From Polycladidibacter hongkongensis (GTDB lineage Bacteria; Pseudomonadota; Alphaproteobacteria; Rhizobiales; Stappiaceae): DNA of 64,000 nt. Where the stretch lies: contig NZ_LLWC01000036.1 of the NCBI RefSeq assembly GCF_001561995.1, positions 345,034 to 409,033 on the forward strand, given 5' to 3'. Of the stretch, positions 25,208-33,350 are shown piece after piece. Numbering within the stretch: the first letter of the stretch is position 1; each line of letters begins with the position of its first letter. Position numbers and translations under genes: made by a program. The notes under the pieces were generated by a model. That model was not told the DNA's origin, searched no databases, and was given only the letters and a program-made list of their open reading frames with translations.

Positions 25208-25471
25208 ATGCACAAGGAAGCCCTTTCTTTTATCTCCCGCGCCGGGATGGTGAACACACAGGATATGGCGCGGCATTTACACACCAGCCCCGACATGGCG
25301 TTGATGATCCTAGAGCAGCTGGCGCGCCTTGGGCGGATTGAAGAATTTTCCTGCGGCAGTCAAAGCAATGAGAAGAGCGGCGGGAAATGCGGCGGATGCC
25401 TTGGCAACAAAGAGCGCCATTTCGTCGCAGCTCACTATGAAAAACCAGAGGGCTGCCAGAACCACCACTAA
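25208..25471 (+). CDS. feoC: FeoC-like winged-helix protein with cysteine cluster
   Basis: Small protein of 87 residues, 11 bp after feoB with AGGAG before its ATG. The first 55 residues look like a winged helix (EALSFISRAGMVNTQDMARHL, MALMILEQLARLGRIEEF), as in FeoC. The rest is Gly/Lys-rich with cysteines in the pattern C-x(11)-C-x2-C and a further Cys near the end, plus a terminal His pair. In FeoC, cysteines of this kind bind an oxygen-sensitive Fe-S cluster and the protein protects or regulates FeoB. The frame is open further upstream inside feoB, but that part is antisense-frame noise. Confidence 0.75.
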   Translation: MHKEALSFISRAGMVNTQDMARHLHTSPDMALMILEQLARLGRIEEFSCGSQSNEKSGGKCGGCLGNKERHFVAAHYEKPEGCQNHH

Positions 25472-25721
25472 CAACCCTAGAATTATTCCACAGCAAGAAG
25501 GGGGTAAGTGTTTTCACTGCCTCCTTTTTTCTTGGCGTATACCTTGTGATTGACATGTGGCGGCGGTGCGCGACAATTGCGCGCAGCTGTTTTCGCAACA
25601 CAGCCCTGCATCTACGGGGATTGAGGGATTGGGCTGAGCTTGGCAAGCTGCGGGCAACTTGCCGACATTGTCATTCGACCTAAGTTTATTCCAAAGCGAT
25701 CACAGCCAAGGACTGTTCCTC

Positions 25722-27116
25722 ATGGATATCAGCGCTGTAGAACTAGCCAGAGCGCAATTTGCTTTCACGGTTTCATTCCATATCATCTTTCCGGCCTTTA
25801 CCATCGGGCTGGCCAGTTATCTTGCGGTACTCGAAGGATTGTGGCTGTGGAGTGGCCGCGACGTCTACATGCGTGCCTACAAGTATTGGCTTGGAATTTT
25901 CGCCATTGTGTTTGGTATGGGCGTGGTTTCCGGTATTGTGCTGACCTACCAGTTCGGCACCAATTGGTCTGTTTTTGCGGAAAAAACGGGAGCGGTAATT
26001 GGCCCCTTGATGGGCTACGAAGTTTTGACTGCCTTCTTTCTGGAGGCCGGTTTTCTTGGCATTATGCTCTTCGGCATGAAGAAAGTTGGACGCAAGCTGC
26101 ATTTTGCCGCGACGGTGATCGTCGCTTGCGGGACCGCGCTTTCCGCATTCTGGATCCTTGCCGTGAACAGCTGGATGCAAACACCAGCAGGATATGCCTT
26201 TAACGAAGCTGGGCAGTTTATCGCGGAAGACTGGTTTGACGTGGTGTTTAACCCCTCCTTTCCTTACCGATTGGTACATATGGTATTGGCCGCGTATCTG
26301 ACTACTGCGTTTGTTGTGGCAGGTGTGTCTGCCTGCCATTTATTGCGCAACAAAAAGGACGAGGTTGCCCGGCTGATGTTTTCCATGGCCATGTGGCTCA
26401 TTCTTGTGGTCGCGCCTCTGCAGATAATGGCGGGGGACATGCATGGGCTAAACACGCTTGAGCATCAGCCGACCAAAGTCGCGGCTATGGAGGGCAATTT
26501 CGAGACACGCAGCGGGGCGCCGTTGATCTTGTTTGGCTGGCCCGATGTGGAGAAAGGCGAGACACTTTACGCGATCGAAATCCCTAAGCTTTCCAGCATG
26601 ATCCTAACGCACTCATGGGATGGTGAAGTTCCGGGCCTGAATGATGTACCCAAAGAAGACTGGCCACCGGTTGCGATTGTGTTCTTCTCGTTTCGCATAA
26701 TGGTGGGCATCGGCAGTTTGATGCTGCTCGCCGGGTTATGGGGGCTGTGGGCGCGATGGCGCGGAGGGTTGCCACAAGCGCGGGTGCTGCAACGCTTTTC
26801 GGTAATGATGGCACCTGCTGGCTTTATCGCCATCCTAGCCGGTTGGGTAACCACAGAGGTTGGCCGGCAGCCTTACACCGTTTACGGTTTGCTACGCACC
26901 AGCGAATCCATTGCGCCGGTGGAGGCGCCAGCGGTGGCTGCATCTCTGCTCGTATTCATTGTGCTTTACACAATCATCTTCGGCCTTGGCATTTACTATG
27001 TGTTGCGCAAAATGGCGAAACCACCGGAACTTGCCAAAGGACCCAAGCTGGGTGAACCAATCCGTTCAGCGGGAATAACTCCAGCTGCCAGCCTTTCTCC
27101 AAAAGAGGAGAACTAG
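25722..27116 (+). CDS. cydA: Cytochrome bd-type (cyanide-insensitive) quinol oxidase subunit I
   Basis: Inner-membrane subunit of 464 residues carrying haems b558, b595 and d; it oxidises quinol and reduces oxygen to water. The start at 25722 has AAGGA upstream and begins at the usual MDISAVELARAQFAFTVSFH, including the haem-ligand His. Also present: GYEVLTAFFLEAGFLGIMLFG with the proton-channel glutamates, the haem b558 Met region, and GWVTTEVGRQP near residue 385. Length and the short quinol-binding loop match the CioA branch rather than E. coli CydA (522 residues), pointing to a cyanide-insensitive oxidase. Operon with cydB and a 54-residue third gene. Confidence 0.93.
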   Translation: MDISAVELARAQFAFTVSFHIIFPAFTIGLASYLAVLEGLWLWSGRDVYMRAYKYWLGIFAIVFGMGVVSGIVLTYQFGTNWSVFAEKTGAVIGPLMGYEVLTAFFLEAGFLGIMLFGMKKVGRKLHFAATVIVACGTALSAFWILAVNSWMQTPAGYAFNEAGQFIAEDWFDVVFNPSFPYRLVHMVLAAYLTTAFVVAGVSACHLLRNKKDEVARLMFSMAMWLILVVAPLQIMAGDMHGLNTLEHQPTKVAAMEGNFETRSGAPLILFGWPDVEKGETLYAIEIPKLSSMILTHSWDGEVPGLNDVPKEDWPPVAIVFFSFRIMVGIGSLMLLAGLWGLWARWRGGLPQARVLQRFSVMMAPAGFIAILAGWVTTEVGRQPYTVYGLLRTSESIAPVEAPAVAASLLVFIVLYTIIFGLGIYYVLRKMAKPPELAKGPKLGEPIRSAGITPAASLSPKEEN

Positions 27117-27117
27117 C

Positions 27118-28122
27118 ATGGACTACGCACTAATTTGGGCCTGCCTGATTGCTGTTGCGATCTTTGCATATGTGGTTTTGGACGGGTTTGATCTCGGGGT
27201 CGGCATTTTATTTCCGACCACCAAGAGCGAAAGCGAGCGCGATTTGATGATGAACAGTATCGCGCCAGTGTGGGATGGCAACGAAACTTGGCTGGTGCTT
27301 GGTGGTGGCGGCCTTTTTGCTGTGTTTCCGCTTGCCTATGCCACGTTGATGCCCGCGGTGTACGCGCCGATTATTGCCATGTTGGTGGGGCTTGTTTTTC
27401 GCGGCGTGGCCTTTGAGTTTCGCTTTAAAGCGTTGCCTGCGCACAAGTGGCTTTGGGATATCTCGTTCTTTGTGGGCTCGTTTATCGCAGCTTTTTCGCA
27501 AGGGGTAATACTGGGGGCCTTGGTGCCCGGTGTCGAGATTGCCGGGCGGCAATATGCGGGGGGCTGGTTTGATTGGTTGACGCCGTTTTCGCTGATGAGC
27601 GGTGCGGGTCTTGTCTGTGGCTATGCGCTCATTGGCTCTACTTGGCTTACGATGAAGCTGGAGGGAACGCCGCAGTTGCATTTTCGGGTGATCAGCAGGG
27701 CGCTTTTGCCCTCCCTACTCGGGTTCTTTTTGCTTGTCGGGCTTTGGATGCCGCGTGTTAGTGAAGGTTTCTTGGACCTATGGCTTTACAGTGATTTGAA
27801 GTATGTGGGTTTATTTGTCCCAGTGTTGGTGCTGGCGGTTAGCTTGCTGGCTTGGCACGGTCTTAAGCGCGGGCCAGATTATCTGCCATTCGTTTGTGTC
27901 CTTATCCTGTTTCTTATCAGCTACTTAGGGCTAGCGGCGAGCCTTTACCCCTATATTGTGCCCGGTCATTTCACAATCTGGGAAGCCGCAGCGCCGGACA
28001 ACAGCCTTAAGTTCTTGCTGGTCGGTGCCGTCGTGCTCATCCCGATGATCCTTGCCTATACCGGCTATGCCTATTGGGTATTTCGCGGGAAGGTAGAGAA
28101 AGACGGGGGCTATCATGAATAG
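27118..28122 (+). CDS. cydB: Cytochrome bd-type quinol oxidase subunit II
   Basis: Integral membrane partner of subunit I, 334 residues with about eight to nine helices. Family landmarks: YVVLDGFDLGVGILFP near the N-terminus, SIAPVWDGNETWLVLGGG at about 43-60, FRGVAFEFRFK, and a C-terminal YTGYAYWVFRGKV. It begins 1 bp after the cydA stop, and its own end overlaps the third small gene by 8 bp, so the three are translated together. Confidence 0.95.
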   Translation: MDYALIWACLIAVAIFAYVVLDGFDLGVGILFPTTKSESERDLMMNSIAPVWDGNETWLVLGGGGLFAVFPLAYATLMPAVYAPIIAMLVGLVFRGVAFEFRFKALPAHKWLWDISFFVGSFIAAFSQGVILGALVPGVEIAGRQYAGGWFDWLTPFSLMSGAGLVCGYALIGSTWLTMKLEGTPQLHFRVISRALLPSLLGFFLLVGLWMPRVSEGFLDLWLYSDLKYVGLFVPVLVLAVSLLAWHGLKRGPDYLPFVCVLILFLISYLGLAASLYPYIVPGHFTIWEAAAPDNSLKFLLVGAVVLIPMILAYTGYAYWVFRGKVEKDGGYHE

Positions 28123-28279
28123 TGCAAGAGAGCGCATCGCCGCTTTGCGTGGCTGGCTTGTCGAGGCTGAAGGGCAAACCGGCTGGCAGCGCGCCCTTTG
28201 GTTTGCGGCGATATGGGTTGCCGGTGTGGTTACGCTCACTGTGGTTGCCTATGGAATCAGGGCGCTTATCGTGCCCTGA
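28115..28279 (+). CDS. Small bd-oxidase-associated membrane protein (DUF2474/CydX-like)
   Basis: A 54-residue frame that starts within the last codons of cydB (8-bp overlap). It has a polar, charged N-terminal half (MNSARERIAALRGWLVEAEG) then one membrane helix (residues about 28-50; FAAIWVAGVVTLTVVAYGIRA). Genes of this size and position encode accessory single-helix subunits of bd oxidases: CydX in E. coli-type enzymes and DUF2474 proteins with the cyanide-insensitive type. The tryptophan-flanked helix suits DUF2474. It is too short to be called by most gene finders. Confidence 0.78.
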   Translation: MNSARERIAALRGWLVEAEGQTGWQRALWFAAIWVAGVVTLTVVAYGIRALIVP

Positions 28280-28298
28280 CTGGTCCTCGGGCGGTGCC

Positions 28299-29204
28299 CT
28301 ACGCGTTCTCTAGGTGCCCGGTTGAGGCGATTGACTTTAGCAGGTTGGTACCCGCAGTGTTGAGGTGCACCTTCGTTGCGGCAATCGCCTTCTCTTTATC
28401 TTTGGCGAGGAAGGCGCGAATAATCTCCAAGTGCTCGTCAATCGCGACGGCATTACGCTCTTGCTCATCGGACTTATCCCATTGAAAGTGATAGTGAAAG
28501 ACCAGAGAGATCACTTCGCGCAATTGATCGATAAAGCGGTTACGCCCGACCCCGCCGAGAAGGCGGTGGAAGTTTTCATCCAGCTTAGAGAAATCGTGGA
28601 AACGGCTATCTATGTCGCGTGCCAGACGCACGTGCTCTTCCTCCAGCATGCGCAGAGCGCGTAAGGCTGCATCATCCATCAATTCGAAGAACTTTTCCGC
28701 TGCGTGTAGCTCAAACATATCGCGCACATCAAGCAGTTCTCGAGCAAAGCTCTCGGTAAATCCTTGGAAAACCCAGCTGGTGTTGGGGCGGCGTTCGACA
28801 AGGCCAAAGCGTTCGAAGCGGTTTAAATATTCACGCAGTGCATTTGGGGAGACTTCCAGTTGGCGCGCCAGCGCAAGCCCGTTGATGACATCACCGGGGC
28901 GCAACTCGCCGTGCAAAGCGTAGTTCATGAATGCCCGCTCAACAGCGCTGGAGACACTTTCCGTTTCCTCAATGGGGTAGTAATCATCGTGAACCGGGTG
29001 GCGCAACACCTTTTTCTCGCGGCCCTCCACAGAGACAATGCCGCGGCTTTTTGCCTCTTTCAGCACTTGCCGTGCTGTTGTGCGCGAAGCCTCCAGAAAA
29101 TCGGCAATTTGTTGTTCAGCACCGAGTTCTTCGCCGATTTTCAAGCTTTCAATATGCCCGAGAAACGTATTAAATGCCTTTTTAGAAACAGCCCTGTTCC
29201 GCAT
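28299..29204 (-). CDS. GntR-family regulator with FCD domain and an extra N-terminal HTH
   Basis: Regulator of 301 residues. The winged helix (about 75-140; GELRPGDVINGLALARQLEVSPNALREYL, FGLVERRP) is followed by an FCD ligand domain (about 150-285) with acidic/His metal-site residues (FSKLDENFH, FHYHFQ, DEHLEII). Unusually, residues 15-60 look like a further winged helix (EQQIADFLEASRTTARQVLKEAKSRGIV), so two DNA-binding units may exist. Divergent from uxaA with an inverted repeat between them, so it most likely controls hexuronate catabolism and itself. Confidence 0.85.
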   Translation of the reverse strand: MRNRAVSKKAFNTFLGHIESLKIGEELGAEQQIADFLEASRTTARQVLKEAKSRGIVSVEGREKKVLRHPVHDDYYPIEETESVSSAVERAFMNYALHGELRPGDVINGLALARQLEVSPNALREYLNRFERFGLVERRPNTSWVFQGFTESFARELLDVRDMFELHAAEKFFELMDDAALRALRMLEEEHVRLARDIDSRFHDFSKLDENFHRLLGGVGRNRFIDQLREVISLVFHYHFQWDKSDEQERNAVAIDEHLEIIRAFLAKDKEKAIAATKVHLNTAGTNLLKSIASTGHLENA

Positions 29205-29235
29205 TGCGCTCCCCTATCCCAAGTCGATTTCTCTA

Positions 29236-29267
29236 CAATCAGTATTTATTCAATAAAAAACTGATTG
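29236..29267. promoter_or_regulatory. Inverted repeat in the gntR-uxaA divergent region, probable operator
   Basis: Perfect 8-bp arms CAATCAGT and ACTGATTG separated by 16 nt, 32 bp from the regulator start and 84 bp from the uxaA start. This is where a GntR repressor could block both promoters. The long spacer fits a two-site or looping arrangement, perhaps related to the regulator's two HTH units. Confidence 0.5.
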
Positions 29268-29311
29268 ACCAGACTCAAAATAAATTGTTTTTTATGGATA
29301 AGAACCCAAAT

Positions 29312-29340
29312 GCGGATATGCTCCGCCTCAGGCATTGAGG
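29312..29340 (+). promoter_or_regulatory. Two overlapping hairpins in the uxaA leader, one covering the ribosome binding site
   Basis: GCGGA-TATGC-TCCGC (29312-29326) and CCTCA-GGCAT-TGAGG (29326-29340) share one base, so they compete. The second includes the GAGG Shine-Dalgarno candidate for the ATG at 29351. Short stems; could be chance. Confidence 0.3.
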
Positions 29341-29350
29341 ATTTTTGTCT

Positions 29351-30829
29351 ATGAAGACCCACCTCGTTATTCACCCCAGCGATAGTGTCGCTGTTGCCAT
29401 TCAAAGTCTTGCGAAGGGCGATCGTTATGAGGGGGTAACTCTGCTTGCCGATGTGCCTGCCGGGCATAAATTTGCGCTGAAGGACATTGGCGCGGGCGAG
29501 GATGTGCTCAAATACGGCAATTCCATCGGCAAAGCCAAGGAAGCTATTGCAGTTGGCGCGCATGTTCACGCGCATAATTTGAAAACCGGGCTGGGGGCGA
29601 TCGAAGACTACGCTTACGAAGGCGAGCCTGATAGTGCGGAGGTTGCTGGCGATGCACCGCTAGTCATGGCCTATGAGCGCGCCAATGGCGACATTGGCAT
29701 TCGCAATGACTTGTGGATCGTACCACTGGTTGGCTGTATCAACGGGCTTGCCGAAGGGGTGGCGCGCGAGTTCGAGATGTCGGGCAAAATGCCAGAGGGC
29801 AGCAAGGTTATTGTGCTCAGCCACCCTTATGGCTGCTCGCAGCTGGGTGATGACTTGGACAATACCCGCGCGATCCTGCAGAATTTTGTTGTCCACCCCA
29901 ATGCCGGTGGCGTGCTCGTCATGGGGCTTGGCTGCGAGAACAACACACGCGATGTGTTTGAAGCCACGCTAGACCTGCCCGACCCAGCGCGCGTCCGCTT
30001 TATGGGGGCGCAAGAGGCCGAGGACGAATTCGCCACTGCTCTGGCCCATCTGGAAGAGCTTGCTGACAATATGCGGGATGATGTACGCACTCCGGTTTCT
30101 GCCAGCAAGTTGCGTATCGGTCTAAAATGTGGCGGGTCGGATGGTTTTTCGGGCATCACTGCGAACCCGCTGCTAGGTGCACTTTCCGATTACATGTGTG
30201 GGATTGGCGGCACCACGGTACTTACCGAAGTGCCCGAGATGTTTGGCGCCGAGCGCATTTTGATGGCACGGGCTGCCAGCCGCGGTGTTTTTGACAAGAT
30301 CGTCAATCTGATCAATGACTTCAAGCAGTACTATGTCGATCATAACCAACCGATCTATGAAAACCCATCCCCGGGTAACAAGGATGGCGGCATCACCACT
30401 TTGGAAGAGAAGTCGCTCGGATGTACGCAAAAAGCAGGCACGGCGCTGGTGCAGGACGTTCTTGGCTACACTGACCGGCTGTCAACACCGGGGCTGAACT
30501 TGCTACAGGCACCGGGGAATGACGGCACTGCCATTACAGCTTTGGCAGCCTCTGGCTGTCACTTGGTGCTGTTTACCACAGGGCGCGGCAACCCGATGGG
30601 CTCTGTCGTTCCGACTGTCAAAGTCGCCTCTAACAATATGCTGGCCGAGCGCAAGAAGCACTGGATTGACTTCAGCGCGGGCCCAATCGCGCAAGGCGAT
30701 GAAAGCATCGCCAGTGTCTGTGAGTTGTTTGTCGAGAAAGTCTTGGCAATTGCCTCTGGCGAGCGCACCCGCAACGAGATCAACCGGATGCACGATATCG
30801 TTATCTTCAAATCCGGTGTCACGCTCTAA
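29351..30829 (+). CDS. uxaA: Altronate dehydratase
   Basis: Removes water from D-altronate to give 2-keto-3-deoxygluconate in galacturonate breakdown. Of 492 residues. N-terminal SAF-like domain (1-80; ending AVGAHVHAHNLKTG), then the large UxaA domain with PLVGCINGLAEG, SHPYGCSQLGDDLDNTR, GLGCENNTRD, KCGGSDGFSGITANP and NMLAERKKHWIDFSAG; conserved cysteines in these blocks are the expected iron/Mn site. ATG at 29351 is preferred to a TTG at 29345. First gene of an operon with uxaB, divergent from the GntR regulator. uxaC and the KDG kinase/aldolase are not in the window. Confidence 0.93.
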   Translation: MKTHLVIHPSDSVAVAIQSLAKGDRYEGVTLLADVPAGHKFALKDIGAGEDVLKYGNSIGKAKEAIAVGAHVHAHNLKTGLGAIEDYAYEGEPDSAEVAGDAPLVMAYERANGDIGIRNDLWIVPLVGCINGLAEGVAREFEMSGKMPEGSKVIVLSHPYGCSQLGDDLDNTRAILQNFVVHPNAGGVLVMGLGCENNTRDVFEATLDLPDPARVRFMGAQEAEDEFATALAHLEELADNMRDDVRTPVSASKLRIGLKCGGSDGFSGITANPLLGALSDYMCGIGGTTVLTEVPEMFGAERILMARAASRGVFDKIVNLINDFKQYYVDHNQPIYENPSPGNKDGGITTLEEKSLGCTQKAGTALVQDVLGYTDRLSTPGLNLLQAPGNDGTAITALAASGCHLVLFTTGRGNPMGSVVPTVKVASNNMLAERKKHWIDFSAGPIAQGDESIASVCELFVEKVLAIASGERTRNEINRMHDIVIFKSGVTL

Positions 30830-30872
30830 CGAGCGCTTCGGGTAACCGATCGGCGGTCACCCCTTTTATGAA

Positions 30873-32342
30873 ATGAGTTGGGACATGCAGCGAGTAAACG
30901 AAACACATTTGAATGGTCACCCCCGGCCAGCAGAACGCATTATCCAGTTTGGTGAAGGCAATTTCCTCCGCGCCTTTATCGATTGGAAGATCGATTTGAT
31001 GAACGAAGCACTTGGCAGTGATTTTGGCGTGGTTGTCGTGCGGCCCATCGCGGGCGGTATCCCGTTCTCCCTGAACGATTCCGATGGTGTCTATACCACC
31101 ATTATTCGCGGTGTAGACGATGATGGTAGCGAGCGGGCGGACACTCGCCAGATCGCTTGTGTGCGGCGCGAGGTTTCCGCAGTTGATGACTGGCAAGACG
31201 TGCTGGCAATGGCGCGTAACACCGATTTCTGCGCAGTGGTGAGCAACACCACAGAAGCAGGAATTACCTACGTTGCCGAGTGCAAAAAAGATGATGCTCC
31301 CCCCGCATCTTTTCCCGCCAAGGTTACCCTAATGCTGTTGGAACGCTTCAACGCTTGTGGCATGGTTGAAGCGCCCGGTTTTCACTTCCTCCCTTGTGAG
31401 CTGATCGACCATAATGGCGATGCTCTGCGTGAAACCGTTTTGAAACATGCAGCAGACTGGGGCCTTGGCACCGAATTTATCACTTGGGTGAAAGAGAAGA
31501 ATGCCTTCTTCAACACGTTGGTTGACCGGATTGTCCCGGGCTATCCGCGCGATGAAGCTGAAGCACTGGAAAAGCAGCTGGGCTATCATGATCCCTTGAT
31601 GGTGGCGGCGGAGCTGTTCCACTTCCTCGTGATTGAACAGCGTGAGGGCCAGCCTGCACCTTGTCTGCCTCTCGCTGAAAAAGACAGCGGCACGATCATC
31701 ACCCCAAATGCTGATGGTTACAAAGAGCGCAAAGTTGCCATTTTGAATGGCGCGCATACTGCGTTGTGCCCGTTGGCTCTGTTGGCTGGCGCAGACACCG
31801 TAAAGGAAACCATGGCGGCAAAGCCAGCTGCGGCTTTCCTTGACGCGATGCTTGCTACCGAGATCATTCCATATCTCTCACTGCCCAAAGCGGAACTAAA
31901 CGAGTTTTCTGCCGCTGTACTGCGCCGGTTTGCCAATCCTTTCATCAACCACCGTTGGTACGATATCTCGTTGAACGGCATTGCCAAGTTCCACACCCGC
32001 AACTTGCCGCGGTTTGAAGCGCACATGGCAGCAAGCGGCGCTGCTCCGCGCTTTATGGGGCTGTCGTTGGCGGCTTGGCTGGCATTCTACACCGGCGCGT
32101 TTGCGAAGGCGGATGCCTTGCCGCCACGCGATGCCGAGGATGTGATTGCCCGCTTTACAGGCTTCAAGACAATTGGCGAGAGTGACACCAAGGAAATGGT
32201 CCGAGCTTACCTTGCCGATGAAGCGCTTTGGGGCAAATCTCTGGCAAGTGACGCTTTGGTGGCGCTGGTTGAGGAGGCCTATCAATATCTGACAGCTGAG
32301 CCTTTCAGCTTTGCTCGTCTTGGCGATTGGGTAAACCGCTAA
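30873..32342 (+). CDS. uxaB: Tagaturonate reductase (altronate oxidoreductase)
   Basis: NADH-dependent reduction of D-tagaturonate to D-altronate, the step before UxaA. Of 489 residues, polyol-dehydrogenase family: N-terminal Rossmann domain with IIQFGEGNFLRAFIDWKIDLMN, then SNTTEAGI, NTLVDRIVPGYPRDE, and the C-terminal helical domain with KERKVAILNGAHTALCPLALLAG, which holds the catalytic Lys/His region. The UxaB-type FGEGNFLRAF motif separates it from mannitol dehydrogenases. It lies 43 bp after uxaA. A start at 30885 is an alternative; neither has a strong Shine-Dalgarno. Confidence 0.93.
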   Translation: MSWDMQRVNETHLNGHPRPAERIIQFGEGNFLRAFIDWKIDLMNEALGSDFGVVVVRPIAGGIPFSLNDSDGVYTTIIRGVDDDGSERADTRQIACVRREVSAVDDWQDVLAMARNTDFCAVVSNTTEAGITYVAECKKDDAPPASFPAKVTLMLLERFNACGMVEAPGFHFLPCELIDHNGDALRETVLKHAADWGLGTEFITWVKEKNAFFNTLVDRIVPGYPRDEAEALEKQLGYHDPLMVAAELFHFLVIEQREGQPAPCLPLAEKDSGTIITPNADGYKERKVAILNGAHTALCPLALLAGADTVKETMAAKPAAAFLDAMLATEIIPYLSLPKAELNEFSAAVLRRFANPFINHRWYDISLNGIAKFHTRNLPRFEAHMAASGAAPRFMGLSLAAWLAFYTGAFAKADALPPRDAEDVIARFTGFKTIGESDTKEMVRAYLADEALWGKSLASDALVALVEEAYQYLTAEPFSFARLGDWVNR

Positions 32343-32373
32343 CCCCCCGTAGCGGAACCCGAGCATGAAAGGT

Positions 32374-32400
32374 GGCGGCGCACTGCGTTGCCGCCTTTTT
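32374..32400 (+). terminator. Rho-independent terminator after uxaB
   Basis: GC-rich stem GGCGGC / GCCGCC with a 10-nt loop followed directly by TTTTT, 31 bp after the uxaB stop codon. Ends the uxaAB transcript. Confidence 0.8.
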
Positions 32401-32563
32401 GTTTGTCCGCTCCCACTTGAAGTCGGCGAGTGCAGAAGAAAAGAACCCGAGTGCTTCGAGATCTACCCCTACCTACTTCACACAGGTGTCTTGAAATGGA
32501 CCTACAAAGCTGCGAACGTAACCACTAGGTTTCATCATCAAGTTTTGAGTTGTGAGTTTTTAA

Positions 32564-33340
32564 ATGCTGATTGCCCAGATTAGTGATTGCCACCTTACCA
32601 AAGACAACGCCTGTGATGAGCGAGGCGTTGACCGGCTTGCGCAATTGCAACGGGCCGTTGATTTTTTACAAGAGCAGTGGCCAGAGCTTGATGCTGTGGT
32701 TGTCAGCGGTGATGTAAGTGATGATGGCACTGCTGCCTCTTACGCGCAGGCCAAAGACGCCCTCGCACATTTGCCCTGCCCGGCATTTGTGCTGCCGGGC
32801 AATCACGACTTGCGCGAGCCGATGCGCACCGCTTTCGCCGCACAGGGTTACCTGCCAGCGCAAGGGCCGTTGTGCTATGCCCAGCGCATTGGAGATTTGC
32901 AAATTGTTGCGCTTGATAGCCTTGAGGAAGGTCAGGTCGCTGGTGTTTTTTGCGAACAGCAAGCGACATGGCTAGAGGGCCAGTTAAAGGCGAGCGCTGA
33001 AACGCCCACGCTGGTTTTTGTCCATCACCCGCCATTTGCAACGGGGCTCACCGGCGTCGACGAAATCTGTCTGCGAGAAGGACGTGAACGGTTCTGGGAG
33101 GTGCTTGCACCGCATCCGCAAGTGCTGGGGGTGGCAAGCGGGCACATTCACCATGCGATGAGCGCCGTTCACCACCGCACTGCCGGTGCCTTGCTGGTCT
33201 CCACTTGCCAAGGGCTTGCCTGCCAGTTTCACCATGATTTAATTGGCGATGCCATGGGCGGCGCCTCCATTGACCCATTGGCACTGCGACTGTTCAAATA
33301 TGCTGATGGGCAGCTCAGCGCCCACCTGCGTTCTCTTTAG
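32564..33340 (+). CDS. CpdA-like calcineurin-fold phosphodiesterase
   Basis: Cytosolic metallo-phosphoesterase of 258 residues. All five family blocks are present: ISDCHL (6-11), VVSGDVSDDG, LPGNHD, HHPPF and SGHIHHAM, which together bind two metal ions. Length and order match class III 3',5'-cAMP phosphodiesterases (CpdA) and glycerophosphodiesterases; these cannot be told apart here. The adenylate cyclase at 6.4-8.2 kb makes a cAMP role attractive but the genes are far apart. No clear Shine-Dalgarno before the ATG. Convergent with the sulfatase gene, 10 bp apart. Confidence 0.85.
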   Translation: MLIAQISDCHLTKDNACDERGVDRLAQLQRAVDFLQEQWPELDAVVVSGDVSDDGTAASYAQAKDALAHLPCPAFVLPGNHDLREPMRTAFAAQGYLPAQGPLCYAQRIGDLQIVALDSLEEGQVAGVFCEQQATWLEGQLKASAETPTLVFVHHPPFATGLTGVDEICLREGRERFWEVLAPHPQVLGVASGHIHHAMSAVHHRTAGALLVSTCQGLACQFHHDLIGDAMGGASIDPLALRLFKYADGQLSAHLRSL

Positions 33341-33350
33341 CTTAAATTAG

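Noticed and set aside
25472..25721. FNR box or other recognisable operator before cydA
   Set aside because: TTGACATG near 25550 lacks the second half-site; the TGCGCG/CGCGCA and GGCAAG/CTTGCC dyads present are short and not linked to a known regulator.
6427..33340. Adenylate cyclase and CpdA-like enzyme as one cAMP operon
   Set aside because: They are about 24 kb apart, on opposite strands, with unrelated genes between; at most a functional link.
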